DNA of 64,000 nucleotides from Paractinoplanes abujensis (GTDB taxonomy: Bacteria; Actinomycetota; Actinomycetes; Mycobacteriales; Micromonosporaceae), in contig NZ_JACHMF010000001.1 of the NCBI RefSeq assembly GCF_014204895.1, forward strand, positions 5,208,001-5,272,000. The letters run 5' to 3'. Each line of letters opens with the position of its first letter. Position 1 is the stretch's first letter. The notes under the pieces are model-generated. The model did no database searches. It was not told the DNA's origin and worked only from the letters and a program-made list of their open reading frames with translations. A program made the translations under genes and the position numbers. Shown in pieces: positions 27,890 through 35,552 of this stretch.

Positions 27890-28266
27890 ACTCTGTTTCT
27901 CACCTGGGGGCCGAGCCCCCAGACCCCACGGTGCGTCGGTGACGCATGGTGGCGCACTTAAGGTGAGCGCGCGTAGGCGTTGCCCTTTCGTCAACATTCT
28001 TTCCCGATCGTCTATCGCATCCCTCTGACCTGCTAGAACGTCCCCGATTTGCGACGCTTGGGATGTGTGCTACGGAGCGACCAAGGTCGATTGACATGGC
28101 CGTACGGGGCGGGGAAGGGTGTTTCGAGAGCGCTCTGGTTGCACGGAGCGTGACGGCCGGGATGCGTCCCCCTTCTGTGTCCGCCCCCGAAGCGTTCCGG
28201 CCGGTGCGGGATCCCTTCCGGCAGCGCCGGGCCTGCGCCATCCGGGGGCCGGACCGTGGAGTGCCT
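27890..28266. other. Upstream region of the GH64 gene
   Basis: 377 bases with no gene I can support. TTGACA at 28091-28096 and AAGGGT at 28115-28120 (18-base spacing) form a plausible promoter, with the palindrome at 28127-28136 just downstream. The remaining 130 bases to the ATG would be a long 5' leader. Confidence 0.5.
28127..28136. promoter_or_regulatory. CebR-like (LacI-family) operator half-sites
   Basis: The perfect palindrome AGAGCGCTCT (context TCGAGAGCGCTCTGG) shares the GAGCGCTC core of the CebR operator TGGGAGCGCTCCCA, which represses cellulose and beta-glucan utilisation genes in Streptomyces. It lies right behind a -35/-10 pair and ahead of a beta-1,3-glucanase gene. Confidence 0.5.
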
Positions 28267-29454
28267 ATGCGTCTGCATCGCAAATCCCTGCTCGGACTGG
28301 GTGTGGCGGCCGTCGCCGTCGCCGGGGTCGCCGCGGTCGTGCCGTCCGCCAGCGCGGCCGGGCCCGACCTGCTCCCCCTGACCGTCACGAACGACTCCGG
28401 CCGTAGCGAGGCCGTGAACCTCTACGTGCTCGGCGAGTCGGGCGGCAAGCTCGGCTACGTCAGCGAGGGCGGCACGTTCACCGCGTGGCCCGCCGGCGGA
28501 AGCCCGCCCGTACCGGCGCCCGACGTGTCGATCGCCGGACCGGCCAGCGGCGCCAGCAAGACCATCCAGGTGCCCAAGGGGTTGTCCGGGCGCATGTACA
28601 TGGCGTTCGGCGACAAGCTCGACTTCCGCATCTCGCCGGACGGCGGCCTCGTGCAGCCCGCACCCTGGGCCGGCGGCGACCCCAGCCGCGACGTGCTCTT
28701 CGACTGGAGCGAGTTCACCTACAACGACTCCGGCGTGTGGCTGAACAGCTCGCAGGTGGACATGTTCGCCGTGCCGCACGCGGTCAGCGTGACCGGCTCG
28801 GACGGGCAGACCTCGAAGACCGGCGAGCTCAAGCCGGGCGGGCACGACGCCGTCGTCGAAGGGCTACGGGCCGACCCCGAGTTCGCCAAGCTGATCCAGA
28901 CCCGCGGCGACGGCACCGTGCTGCGGGTGCTGGCCCCGGGCAAGGGCGCCGACGCCGGCGGCTTCGACCCCGATTACCTGGGCGGCTCCATCGACCGGGC
29001 CTGGGACGCGTACGCGAGCAAGGACCTCACGGTCAAGCCGTTCGCCGAGCAGCCCGACAAGGTCTTCACCGGCCGCACGAGCGGTGACGTCATGACCTTC
29101 ACCGACGCGACCGGGGCGCAGGTGGCCCGCTTCACGAAGCCCACCTCGTCGAACGTGTGGGGCTGCGACGGCAACCTCGGCGCGCCCAACGACCTGGTCG
29201 TCGGCCCGATCGCGCGCAGCCTGTGCGCGGCGCTGTTCCGCGGCACCCTGGGCACGCAGGACGTCGAGCCCAGCACCGATCCGGGCACGTTCTACCGGAG
29301 CAGCCCGGCCAACCTGTACGGCAAGTTGATCCACGAAAACATGGTGGACGGCAAGGCGTACGCGTTCGCCTTCGACGACGTCGCCAACCAGGAGTCGCTG
29401 GTGCACAGCGGCGACCCGGCGTCGATCGCCATCACCCTCTCGCCCTTCAACTGA
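28267..29454 (+). CDS. Secreted glycoside hydrolase family 64 beta-1,3-glucanase
   Basis: 395 aa from the ATG at 28267. A signal peptide ends near VVPSASAAG (residue 32). The mature protein reads like the GH64/thaumatin-like fold: LLPLTVTNDSGRSEAVNLYVLG, FGDKLDFRISPDGGLVQPAPW, RDVLFDWSEFTYNDSGVWLNSSQVDMF, and CDGNLGAPND. The Glu of DWSEFTYND and the Asp of SSQVDMF fit the catalytic pair described for the family. It breaks beta-1,3-glucan such as that of fungal walls and stands beside a GH19 chitinase. Confidence 0.9.
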   Translation: MRLHRKSLLGLGVAAVAVAGVAAVVPSASAAGPDLLPLTVTNDSGRSEAVNLYVLGESGGKLGYVSEGGTFTAWPAGGSPPVPAPDVSIAGPASGASKTIQVPKGLSGRMYMAFGDKLDFRISPDGGLVQPAPWAGGDPSRDVLFDWSEFTYNDSGVWLNSSQVDMFAVPHAVSVTGSDGQTSKTGELKPGGHDAVVEGLRADPEFAKLIQTRGDGTVLRVLAPGKGADAGGFDPDYLGGSIDRAWDAYASKDLTVKPFAEQPDKVFTGRTSGDVMTFTDATGAQVARFTKPTSSNVWGCDGNLGAPNDLVVGPIARSLCAALFRGTLGTQDVEPSTDPGTFYRSSPANLYGKLIHENMVDGKAYAFAFDDVANQESLVHSGDPASIAITLSPFN

Positions 29455-29501
29455 GCCCCCGGCGTCCTCGAACGCCCATCAGAACGAAGGAGTTCTTCCC
29501 C

Positions 29502-29636
29502 ATGAAACGAGCTTTGGCCCGGCCGGCGCTGACCGTCGGCGACACCGTGGCCGCCCTGACCGTCGGCGCCCGCCGGAACGGCGCCGGCACCGCCATGGCG
29601 TTCTACCCCTGCGTCGACCTGACCATCGGAGCGTGA
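29502..29636 (+). CDS. Short 44-residue ORF with signal-like start, unknown; possible remnant
   Basis: The ATG at 29502 has a strong ribosome binding site (GAAGGAG) and the stop overlaps the GTG of the chitinase gene. The N-terminus MKRALARPALTVGDTVAALTVG resembles an export signal, and the peptide then ends at FYPCVDLTIGA with no domain. It looks like the leftover start of a secreted enzyme gene, or a real small coupled peptide. Confidence 0.4.
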   Translation: MKRALARPALTVGDTVAALTVGARRNGAGTAMAFYPCVDLTIGA

Positions 29637-29638
29637 GC

Positions 29639-30355
29639 ATGAAGCGTCATCGTCTTCTGGCCGCGGCCGGCGCCCTCGCCGTGGCCGTCACCGCCGGCCT
29701 CGCCGCCGTGCTCCCGAGCACGGGCGCCTCGGCGGCCACCCTGCCGGTCTCCGAGGCCCAGTTCCAGCAGATGTTCCCCAACCGGATCGACTTCTACTCG
29801 TACGCGGGTCTGGTCGACGCCATGAACAAGTATCCGGAGTTCACCGGCACCGGCGGCGAGGACGTGCAGAAGCGGGAGGCCGCGGCGTTCCTGGCCAACA
29901 TCAACCACGAGTCGGGCGGGCTGGTCCACGTCGAGGAGCTCAACCAGGCCAACTGGCCGCTCTACTGCGACAGTGCCCAGCCGTACGGGTGCCCGGCCGG
30001 GCAGGACGCCTACCACGGGCGCGGCCCGATCCAGCTGAGCTGGAACTTCAACTACAAGGCGGCCGGTGACGCACTCGGCATCGACCTGCTCAACCAGCCC
30101 GACCTGGTCAAGAACGACGCGTCGGTGGCCTGGCAGACCGGCCTCTGGTACTGGATGACACAGACCGGGCCGGGTTCGTTGACTCCGCACGCCGCCATCA
30201 CCAGCGGCGCCGGGTTCGGCGAGACGATCCGCAGCATCAACGGCGCGCTCGAGTGCAACGGCGGCAACCCGGCCCAGGTGCAGAGCCGGATCGACGCCTA
30301 CCAGCGGTTCGCCCAGATTCTCGGGGTGGACCCGGGCGGCAATCTGTCCTGCTGA
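29639..30355 (+). CDS. Secreted chitinase, glycoside hydrolase family 19
   Basis: About 238 aa from the ATG at 29639 (a GTG at 29633 is possible). A signal peptide ends near STGASAA (residue 33). AAFLANINHESGGLVHVEE holds the catalytic Glu of GH19, and YHGRGPIQLSWNFNY plus GAGFGETIRSINGALECNGG are standard family motifs. It lacks a chitin-binding domain. With the GH64 enzyme upstream it would attack fungal cell walls. A terminator follows. Confidence 0.94.
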   Translation: MKRHRLLAAAGALAVAVTAGLAAVLPSTGASAATLPVSEAQFQQMFPNRIDFYSYAGLVDAMNKYPEFTGTGGEDVQKREAAAFLANINHESGGLVHVEELNQANWPLYCDSAQPYGCPAGQDAYHGRGPIQLSWNFNYKAAGDALGIDLLNQPDLVKNDASVAWQTGLWYWMTQTGPGSLTPHAAITSGAGFGETIRSINGALECNGGNPAQVQSRIDAYQRFAQILGVDPGGNLSC

Positions 30356-30366
30356 CCCTTGACCGA

Positions 30367-30392
30367 GGGGCCGCCCGGCGCCGGGCGGCCCC
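30367..30392 (+). terminator. Terminator after the GH19 chitinase
   Basis: A perfect 26-base palindrome, GGGGCCGCCCGGC / GCCGGGCGGCCCC, followed by TTATG. It begins 11 bases after the chitinase stop. Confidence 0.82.
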
Positions 30393-30420
30393 TTATGCCG
30401 TCGACAACTATACTCTCGGT

Positions 30421-30439
30421 GTATACGCTCAGCGCATAC
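30421..30439. promoter_or_regulatory. 19-base near-palindrome upstream of the Tat-exported hydrolase
   Basis: GTATACGCTCAGCGCATAC is symmetric except for two arm positions and the centre. ACTATACTC stands just before it. It lies 18 bases ahead of the ATG at 30457 and looks like the operator of a TetR or PadR-type repressor overlapping the promoter. Confidence 0.5.
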
Positions 30440-30456
30440 CGAACAGGGGAGGTTCC

Positions 30457-31566
30457 ATGTCGATCAGCCGCCGCACTCTGCTCACCGGCACGCTCGCCGT
30501 CGCCGCCATCGGCAGCACCACCGTCCCGGCCACCGCAGCTCCGCCACGGCTCACTCTGCCCCGGCCGACCGGCCCGTACGAAGTGGGAACGGTGACGCTG
30601 AACCTGGTGGACCGGTCCCGGCCCGACCCCTTCACCGGGCAGGCCGGGCACCGGGAACTGATGGCCGGGGTCTGGTATCCGGCCCGCGACACCGGCCGGT
30701 ACCCACGGGCGCCGTGGATGGAGCCCGACCTGCTGCGGACCTACCTGGTGGACGCCGGGTACGCGGCCGACACGGTGCTGACCCCGCTCACCTACGGACA
30801 CGTGGGCGCGCCTGTCCGCCGTACGGGAAAAGGTCTACCGGTCCTGATCTTCTCGCACGGCGCGGGTGGGCATCGCAACGAACACTCGACGATGGTCCAG
30901 CAGCTGGCCAGCCACGGCTATGTGGTGATCGCGATCGATCACCTGGGCGACGCCTACAGCCGGCTGCCCGACGGGCGCATCGTGACGCCCACCGAGCAGT
31001 CCGCCGTGCCGGAGGACTACGCGCAGGACGCCCGGTTCGTGGTGGGCCGGCTCGCGCGGCTGCCGCACGGGCTGGCCGGGGCCGTCGACACCAGCCGGAT
31101 CGGGATGTTCGGCTGGTCCAAGGGCGGCACGGCGACCGCACGGGTGCTGCTGACCGACCCCCGGGTCAAGGCGGGGCTGGCCATCGACGGGCCCATGCTG
31201 CCGGCGTTGAGCGGACACATCGACCGGCCGTTCATGCTGATGACGGCCGAGTTCCCCCGAGCCACCGACCCGGCCGTGGCGCGGTTCTGGACCCAGCTGC
31301 ACGGCTGGCGCCTGGACGTCCGGGCCGAAGGCGCAGTGCATTCCTCGTACGGGGACCTGCAGGTGTTGATGCCGCAGCTGGCGAAAGTGGTCGGGATGAG
31401 CAACGACGAGCTGCGGGGCTGGATCGGGACGCTCGACCCGGGCCGCGCGGTACGTATCGGCCAGGCCTACCCGCTTGCGTTCTTCGACGAGCACCTGCGA
31501 GGCCGCGAACAGCGCCTGCTGGACGGGCCGACCCGCCGCTTCCCGGAGGTGAAGTACCTGCCGTGA
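30457..31566 (+). CDS. Tat-exported alpha/beta hydrolase (PAF-acetylhydrolase/dienelactone-hydrolase type)
   Basis: 369 aa from the ATG at 30457 with GGGGAGG before it. The N-terminus SISRRTLLTGTLAVAA is a twin-arginine signal. FSHGAGGHRNEHS forms the oxyanion loop, GMFGWSKGG carries the nucleophile Ser (GxSxG), AIDGP and AEGAVHSSYGD supply the likely Asp and His. It resembles family II PAF-acetylhydrolase-like esterases. It acts outside the membrane; substrate unknown. Confidence 0.85.
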   Translation: MSISRRTLLTGTLAVAAIGSTTVPATAAPPRLTLPRPTGPYEVGTVTLNLVDRSRPDPFTGQAGHRELMAGVWYPARDTGRYPRAPWMEPDLLRTYLVDAGYAADTVLTPLTYGHVGAPVRRTGKGLPVLIFSHGAGGHRNEHSTMVQQLASHGYVVIAIDHLGDAYSRLPDGRIVTPTEQSAVPEDYAQDARFVVGRLARLPHGLAGAVDTSRIGMFGWSKGGTATARVLLTDPRVKAGLAIDGPMLPALSGHIDRPFMLMTAEFPRATDPAVARFWTQLHGWRLDVRAEGAVHSSYGDLQVLMPQLAKVVGMSNDELRGWIGTLDPGRAVRIGQAYPLAFFDEHLRGREQRLLDGPTRRFPEVKYLP

Positions 31567-31650
31567 ACGGCGTCTTCGTCTTTCTCCCTGCCGTGACCAG
31601 CCGTCGCCGTTAGGCTGGGCCTGCCTTGTTCGTCCCCTTGTGAGGTGCCC

Positions 31651-32913
31651 GTGTCGCAGCCCGTTGAGGTGGACGTCGTCATCGTCGGCGGCGGACTCGC
31701 CGGACTCTCCGCTGCCCGCCGGCTCGACCGCGCGGGCGTGGAATGGCTGCTGGTGGAGGCCTCCGACCGGATCGGCGGCCGGGTCACCACCGACGTCGTG
31801 GACGGCTGGCACTTCGACCGGGGCTTCCAAGTCATCAACACGGCCTACCCGCGGCTGCCCGCGCTGGTCGACGTGGACGCGCTCGACCTGCGCTACTTCA
31901 CACCCGGCGTGCTCGTGCGGCGAGGCGGCGAGCTGCACCGGCTGGAGAACCCGGTGCGCGAACCCCTCGCCGCCGCGCAGACCCTGACCTCCGGGGTCGG
32001 CACGCTCAGCGACCGCCTGAAATTCGCCGCGCTCGCCACCAAATGCGCCACCCTGCCCGCGTCCCGCCTGCTCCAGGCCCGCGAGACGACGACGCAGGAA
32101 ATGCTGCGCAAAGCCGGCCTGTCCCACCGGATGATCGAAGAGGTCATGCGGCCGTTCCTGTCCGGGGTCTTCGGCGACCGCTCGCTCGACACGTCCAGTC
32201 ACGTGTTCGCGATGATCCTGCGGTCGTTCGCGCGCGGCCGGATGGGGGTGCCCGCGGCCGGCATGGCGGCCCTGCCCGCGGCCATCGCCGGCCCCCTGCC
32301 CTACCCGCAGCTGCTCATCGGGGCGGCCACCCTCTCCGTCGCCCCCGGCGTGGTCGTCACCGAAGGCGGCGAGCTGCACTGCCGGGCCGTGATCGTCGCG
32401 ACCGACCCCGTCGCCGCGTCGGAGCTGCTGCCGCAACTGCCCCGGCCCGACATGCACGGCCTGACCACCTTCTACTTCGGGGCCGACCAGGCGCCCATCG
32501 ACGAGCCCACCCTGCTGCTCGACGGCGACCGGCGCGAAATCATCGCGAACACGATCGTCCTGTCCAACGCGGCGCCCGAGTACGCACCCAGCGGCAAGTC
32601 CCTGATCGCGGCGTCCGTGGTGGGGGTGTCAGCCCCGTCCTCGGCCTCCGAGACGGTGATCCGGGTGGAATTGTCCCGCCTGTACGGGGTGCCGACCGAT
32701 GACTGGGAGCTGCTGGAAGTCGTCAACATCCCCAACGCCCTCCCGTCGGCGCGCGTCCCCCAGCACAACCTCCGCAAACCGGTCGACCTGGGCGACGGCC
32801 TGTTCATCGCAGGCGACCACCGCGACAGCCCCTCCATCCAGGGCGCCCTGGCCGGCGGCTGGCGCACAGCGGGGGCTGTGCTTTCCTGGCTGGGAACCCA
32901 CGTCCACGCCTGA
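31651..32913 (+). CDS. FAD-dependent amine oxidase / phytoene-desaturase-like oxidoreductase
   Basis: 420 aa from the GTG at 31651, which follows GTGAGG; a GTG at 31645 is also in frame. VDVVIVGGGLAGLSAARRL is the FAD dinucleotide-binding loop, VEASDRIGGRVTTD the second FAD contact, and GLFIAGDHRDSPSIQGALAGG the C-terminal FAD motif. The overall length and sequence fit NAD(P)/FAD proteins of the UDP-galactopyranose mutase/phytoene desaturase type. No carotenoid genes adjoin it, so the substrate is open. Confidence 0.85.
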   Translation: MSQPVEVDVVIVGGGLAGLSAARRLDRAGVEWLLVEASDRIGGRVTTDVVDGWHFDRGFQVINTAYPRLPALVDVDALDLRYFTPGVLVRRGGELHRLENPVREPLAAAQTLTSGVGTLSDRLKFAALATKCATLPASRLLQARETTTQEMLRKAGLSHRMIEEVMRPFLSGVFGDRSLDTSSHVFAMILRSFARGRMGVPAAGMAALPAAIAGPLPYPQLLIGAATLSVAPGVVVTEGGELHCRAVIVATDPVAASELLPQLPRPDMHGLTTFYFGADQAPIDEPTLLLDGDRREIIANTIVLSNAAPEYAPSGKSLIAASVVGVSAPSSASETVIRVELSRLYGVPTDDWELLEVVNIPNALPSARVPQHNLRKPVDLGDGLFIAGDHRDSPSIQGALAGGWRTAGAVLSWLGTHVHA

Positions 32914-32992
32914 TTCGTCGGTCTTCCCTGGCCTCGGCACGGGAGATCGCTGGCTGCGACTACACGGCACGGGTTAGGATCGCCGCCGGTAA

Positions 32993-33066
32993 GGGGCGGT
33001 AGCTCAGTGGGTTAGAGCAGGGGACTCATAATCCCTCGGTCGCGGGTTCGAGTCCCGCCCGCCCCA
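32993..33066 (+). tRNA. tRNA-Met (CAT), elongator type
   Basis: 74 bases. Acceptor stem GGGGCGG / CCGCCCC, D arm GCTCAGTGGGTTAGAGC, anticodon stem GGGGA / TCCCT with loop CTCATAA, anticodon CAT at 33027-33029, T arm GCGGG-TTCGAGT-CCCGC, discriminator A. The CAT anticodon can also belong to tRNA-Ile with lysidine; the fully paired acceptor stem excludes the initiator. Confidence 0.88.
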
Positions 33067-33282
33067 CGCAGTACTTACCCGGGGGCGCCCCCGGAGTCCA
33101 CGTTACGGTGCGAGCGCTGGGTGCGTCGGCACCAGGCCGTCCGGGGCTGCGCCGTTTCCGTACGAGGAAGCGTGTCGGGCCACCAGGGCGTCGATCCCGG
33201 GGGATGCGTACGTCGTCCTCAGCTGCACTTCACCGGTGAGCGGATACCGCATGAGCGCTGTGCAGTCTCGTACGATGGGCGC
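33067..33282. other. Gap between tRNA-Met and the Uma2 pseudogene
   Basis: 216 bases. No reading frame is convincing and no attachment-site repeat of the tRNA 3' end was found nearby. Confidence 0.35.
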
Positions 33283-33806
33283 ATGAGCGCGGAGACCGTT
33301 GGCGTGCACATGCCCGCCATGGTGACGCTCGATGACCTGGCGGCGATGAACGCCTCAGATCCGAACGGCCACCGTTACGAGACCAGCCCCGAGGGAGTGC
33401 TGTCCGTCAGGCCGCCCACGGACTCGGAGCACGCGCAGCTCGCCAGCCGCTTTTCGCATGGCTGCTCAGGGCCGGCTGGCCGGCCGAGCAGATACCGCAG
33501 GTTGCCGGTATCCGCGTGCCGGGCGCAGGTCGGGAGGGGGCCGAATCCCGGATATCAGCGTGTGGGCAAGACTCCGTCACGCGCCGTCTGGTTGTCGGTC
33601 GCCGACCTCCTCCTCGTCGTCGAAATCGTCTCGCCGGGCTCGGAGGCGATGGATGAGGTCACCAAGCGCCGCGAGTACGCCACCGCCGGGATCCCCCAGT
33701 ACTGGGTCGTCGACCGCGATGACGCTCAAACGCTGCCTATGCCGAACGCGCGAAGATGCCATTGGCTTGGCTGCTGCAGACCAGCCCCGGAGACCACCTC
33801 GGCTGA
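33283..33806 (+). pseudogene. Uma2-family (DUF820, nuclease-fold) pseudogene with several frameshifts
   Basis: Starts MSAETVGVHMPAMVTLDDLAAM in one frame, passes to LFAWLLRAGWPAEQIPQVAG in another after about 33450, then GRIPDISVWARLRH in the third, then ADLLLVVEIVSPGSEAMDEV and GIPQYWVVDRDDAQTL back in the first, and finally YAERAKMPLAWLLQTSPGDH to a stop at 33806. Joined together these give a full Uma2 protein with the PD-(D/E)xK-like PD..V and VEIVSPGS elements. At least four frame changes show that the gene is dead. Confidence 0.8.
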
Positions 33807-33848
33807 GCCTCACGCCTTTCGCCTCACCGATGCGGCCGACCACGGCGT

Positions 33849-34832
33849 TCAGGCTTCAGCCAGCCGGCGGAGGCCCTCCTCCACGGTGATCACGGGGCGG
33901 TAGCCGAGGCGGGTCCGGGCGCGGGTGATGTCGTAGACGCGGTCGCGGCCCATGAAGGAGACGATCCAGTGGGTGATCGGGGGCGGGGTGGTGCTGCGCC
34001 TCGCCTTGGCGACGGTTTCCAGGAGGGTGGCGACCGGCGAGGCCAGCGCCCGGGGGAAGCTACCGGCTTTGCTGACGTCGACGCCTCGGGTGGCGAGCAG
34101 CGGCACGAAGAACTCCCGGGCCGGCCGCGGGTCGTCGTCGGTGATGTAGCAGACGAGGCCGTGCTCGCCGCGGGTGGCCGCGAGGGTGATGGCGTGCGCG
34201 AGGTTCTCCACGTGACAGAAGTCGACCTTGTGCTGCCCGCCGTCGATCCAGGAGAAGCGGCCGGCCTCGACCGAGTCGACGAAACCCTGCAGGTTGGCCA
34301 TGTTCGGCCCCCAGATGAAGGGTGGGCGGAGGACGACCAATGCGGTTTCGCCGTGGGGCAACGCGAGCAGTTCCTGCTCGGTGCGGAGTTTGACACGGCT
34401 GTAAGCGATGTTGGGTTTGCCGATCGGTGAGTCCTCGTTCACGGTGACTGCGTGGTTGTCGCCGGTGGAGACGCTTGCGGCCGAAAGCAGCACGAAGCGT
34501 TTGACGTGTGCGGCCACGGCGGCCTGGTAGAGGGCACGCGTCGGCACCAGGTTGCGGTCGACGAAGAGCTGGTCCGGACCCCAGAACTCCATGTGGGCCG
34601 CCGCGTGGACCACGGCGTCGACCTCGGCCAGGACGCTCAGCCAGGCGGGCGTCCCTGCGGTCGGGCCGAGGTCGGTCAAGTCGCCCGGGATCGGCTGGGC
34701 GCCAGCCGCGGTGACCGTCTTCGCGGCGCTCGCCGAGCGGGCGAGAGCGTGAACAGTGTGCCCGTCGGCCACGAGGCGGCGGATGACCGTGCCGCCGGTC
34801 GATCCGGATCCGCCGGTCAGGAAAACGTCCAT
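33849..34832 (-). CDS. NAD-dependent epimerase/dehydratase-like extended SDR
   Basis: 327 aa from the ATG at 34832 (GGGAG seven bases before). DVFLTGGSGSTGGTVIRRL is the NAD(P)-binding loop, VDAVVHAAAH the second element, and YSRVKLRTE the YxxxK active site. A tail FMGRDRVYDITRARTRLGYRP is typical of the 3beta-HSD-like atypical SDRs. Divergent from a TetR gene with shared operators, so it is probably induced by the ligand of that regulator. Substrate unknown. Confidence 0.86.
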   Translation of the reverse strand: MDVFLTGGSGSTGGTVIRRLVADGHTVHALARSASAAKTVTAAGAQPIPGDLTDLGPTAGTPAWLSVLAEVDAVVHAAAHMEFWGPDQLFVDRNLVPTRALYQAAVAAHVKRFVLLSAASVSTGDNHAVTVNEDSPIGKPNIAYSRVKLRTEQELLALPHGETALVVLRPPFIWGPNMANLQGFVDSVEAGRFSWIDGGQHKVDFCHVENLAHAITLAATRGEHGLVCYITDDDPRPAREFFVPLLATRGVDVSKAGSFPRALASPVATLLETVAKARRSTTPPPITHWIVSFMGRDRVYDITRARTRLGYRPVITVEEGLRRLAEA

Positions 34833-34850
34833 ATCATCGCTCCCGCGTTC

Positions 34851-34904
34851 AGTTGACGTTGTCATCTGTATGAGCGTGCGGCATCTCGGATGACATTGTC
34901 AACT
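34851..34904. promoter_or_regulatory. Pair of inverted TetR-type operators between SDR and TetR genes
   Basis: AGTTGACGTTGTCATC at 34851-34866 and GATGACATTGTCAACT at 34889-34904 are reverse complements at 14 of 16 positions; each is itself a partial palindrome (TTGAC...GTCA). They fill most of the 87-base gap between the divergent SDR and TetR starts and lie near the promoters of both, so they probably bind the TetR protein. Confidence 0.75.
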
Positions 34905-34919
34905 GGGTAAGGTGGTGCC

Positions 34920-35486
34920 GTGACGAGTCGCACGGAGTCCGCCGCCGCCACCCGCCGTTCGTTGCTGGACGCGGCAGCTGCCCTGCTGGACGAGGGCGGC
35001 CCGGAGGCAGTGACGCTGCGCGAAGTGGGTGCGCGAGCCGGAGTCAGCCGGGGCGCGCCCTACCGGCACTTCGACGACAAGAAGAGGCTGCTCACCGCGA
35101 TCGCCGCCGAGGCGTGGGAACGACTGGCGGATCAGGCCGTGACTCTCGGTGCCGTCCCCGACCTGTCGGCGCACCAGAAGCTGAGGGAAATGCTCAACGG
35201 GATCCTTGTGATCGGCCGCAAACAGCCGCACCTGTACCGGCTGATGCACAAACCACCGGCCGGTCCCGAGGTGCTCCGGGCGGCCGGGCGCAGCCAGGGC
35301 CCGTTCGTCGCCGTTCTCGAAGAGCTCGTCGGTGACACCCGGGCTCATCTCTACGGGGCGATGCTCATCGCGGGAGTGCACGGCGTCATCGGCATGGAAG
35401 CCAGCGGTCAACTCACCCGGGACAAGTGGCATACCGACGCCGACGAGATCCTCGAAGAACTCATCGCGATCCTCCCCACCGGCTGA
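34920..35486 (+). CDS. TetR-family regulator, divergent from the SDR gene
   Basis: 188 aa, GTG start at 34920. HTH TLREVGARAGVSRGAPYRHFDDKKRLL near residues 35-61. The C-terminal domain (LMHKPPAGPEV, HGVIGMEASGQL) resembles TetR_C_25/WHG-type domains. It almost certainly represses the SDR gene and itself through the twin operators upstream. Confidence 0.9.
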   Translation: MTSRTESAAATRRSLLDAAAALLDEGGPEAVTLREVGARAGVSRGAPYRHFDDKKRLLTAIAAEAWERLADQAVTLGAVPDLSAHQKLREMLNGILVIGRKQPHLYRLMHKPPAGPEVLRAAGRSQGPFVAVLEELVGDTRAHLYGAMLIAGVHGVIGMEASGQLTRDKWHTDADEILEELIAILPTG

Positions 35487-35552
35487 ACAAGAGACCCGGT
35501 CCGCGGGGGTGCTCTGCGTATTGTCAGTGCACACCCGGTGGAAGGGGAAAGC

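Noticed and set aside
32993..33806. Integrated element at tRNA-Met
   Set aside because: No integrase and no direct repeat of the tRNA 3' end were seen; the Uma2 pseudogene alone does not make an element.
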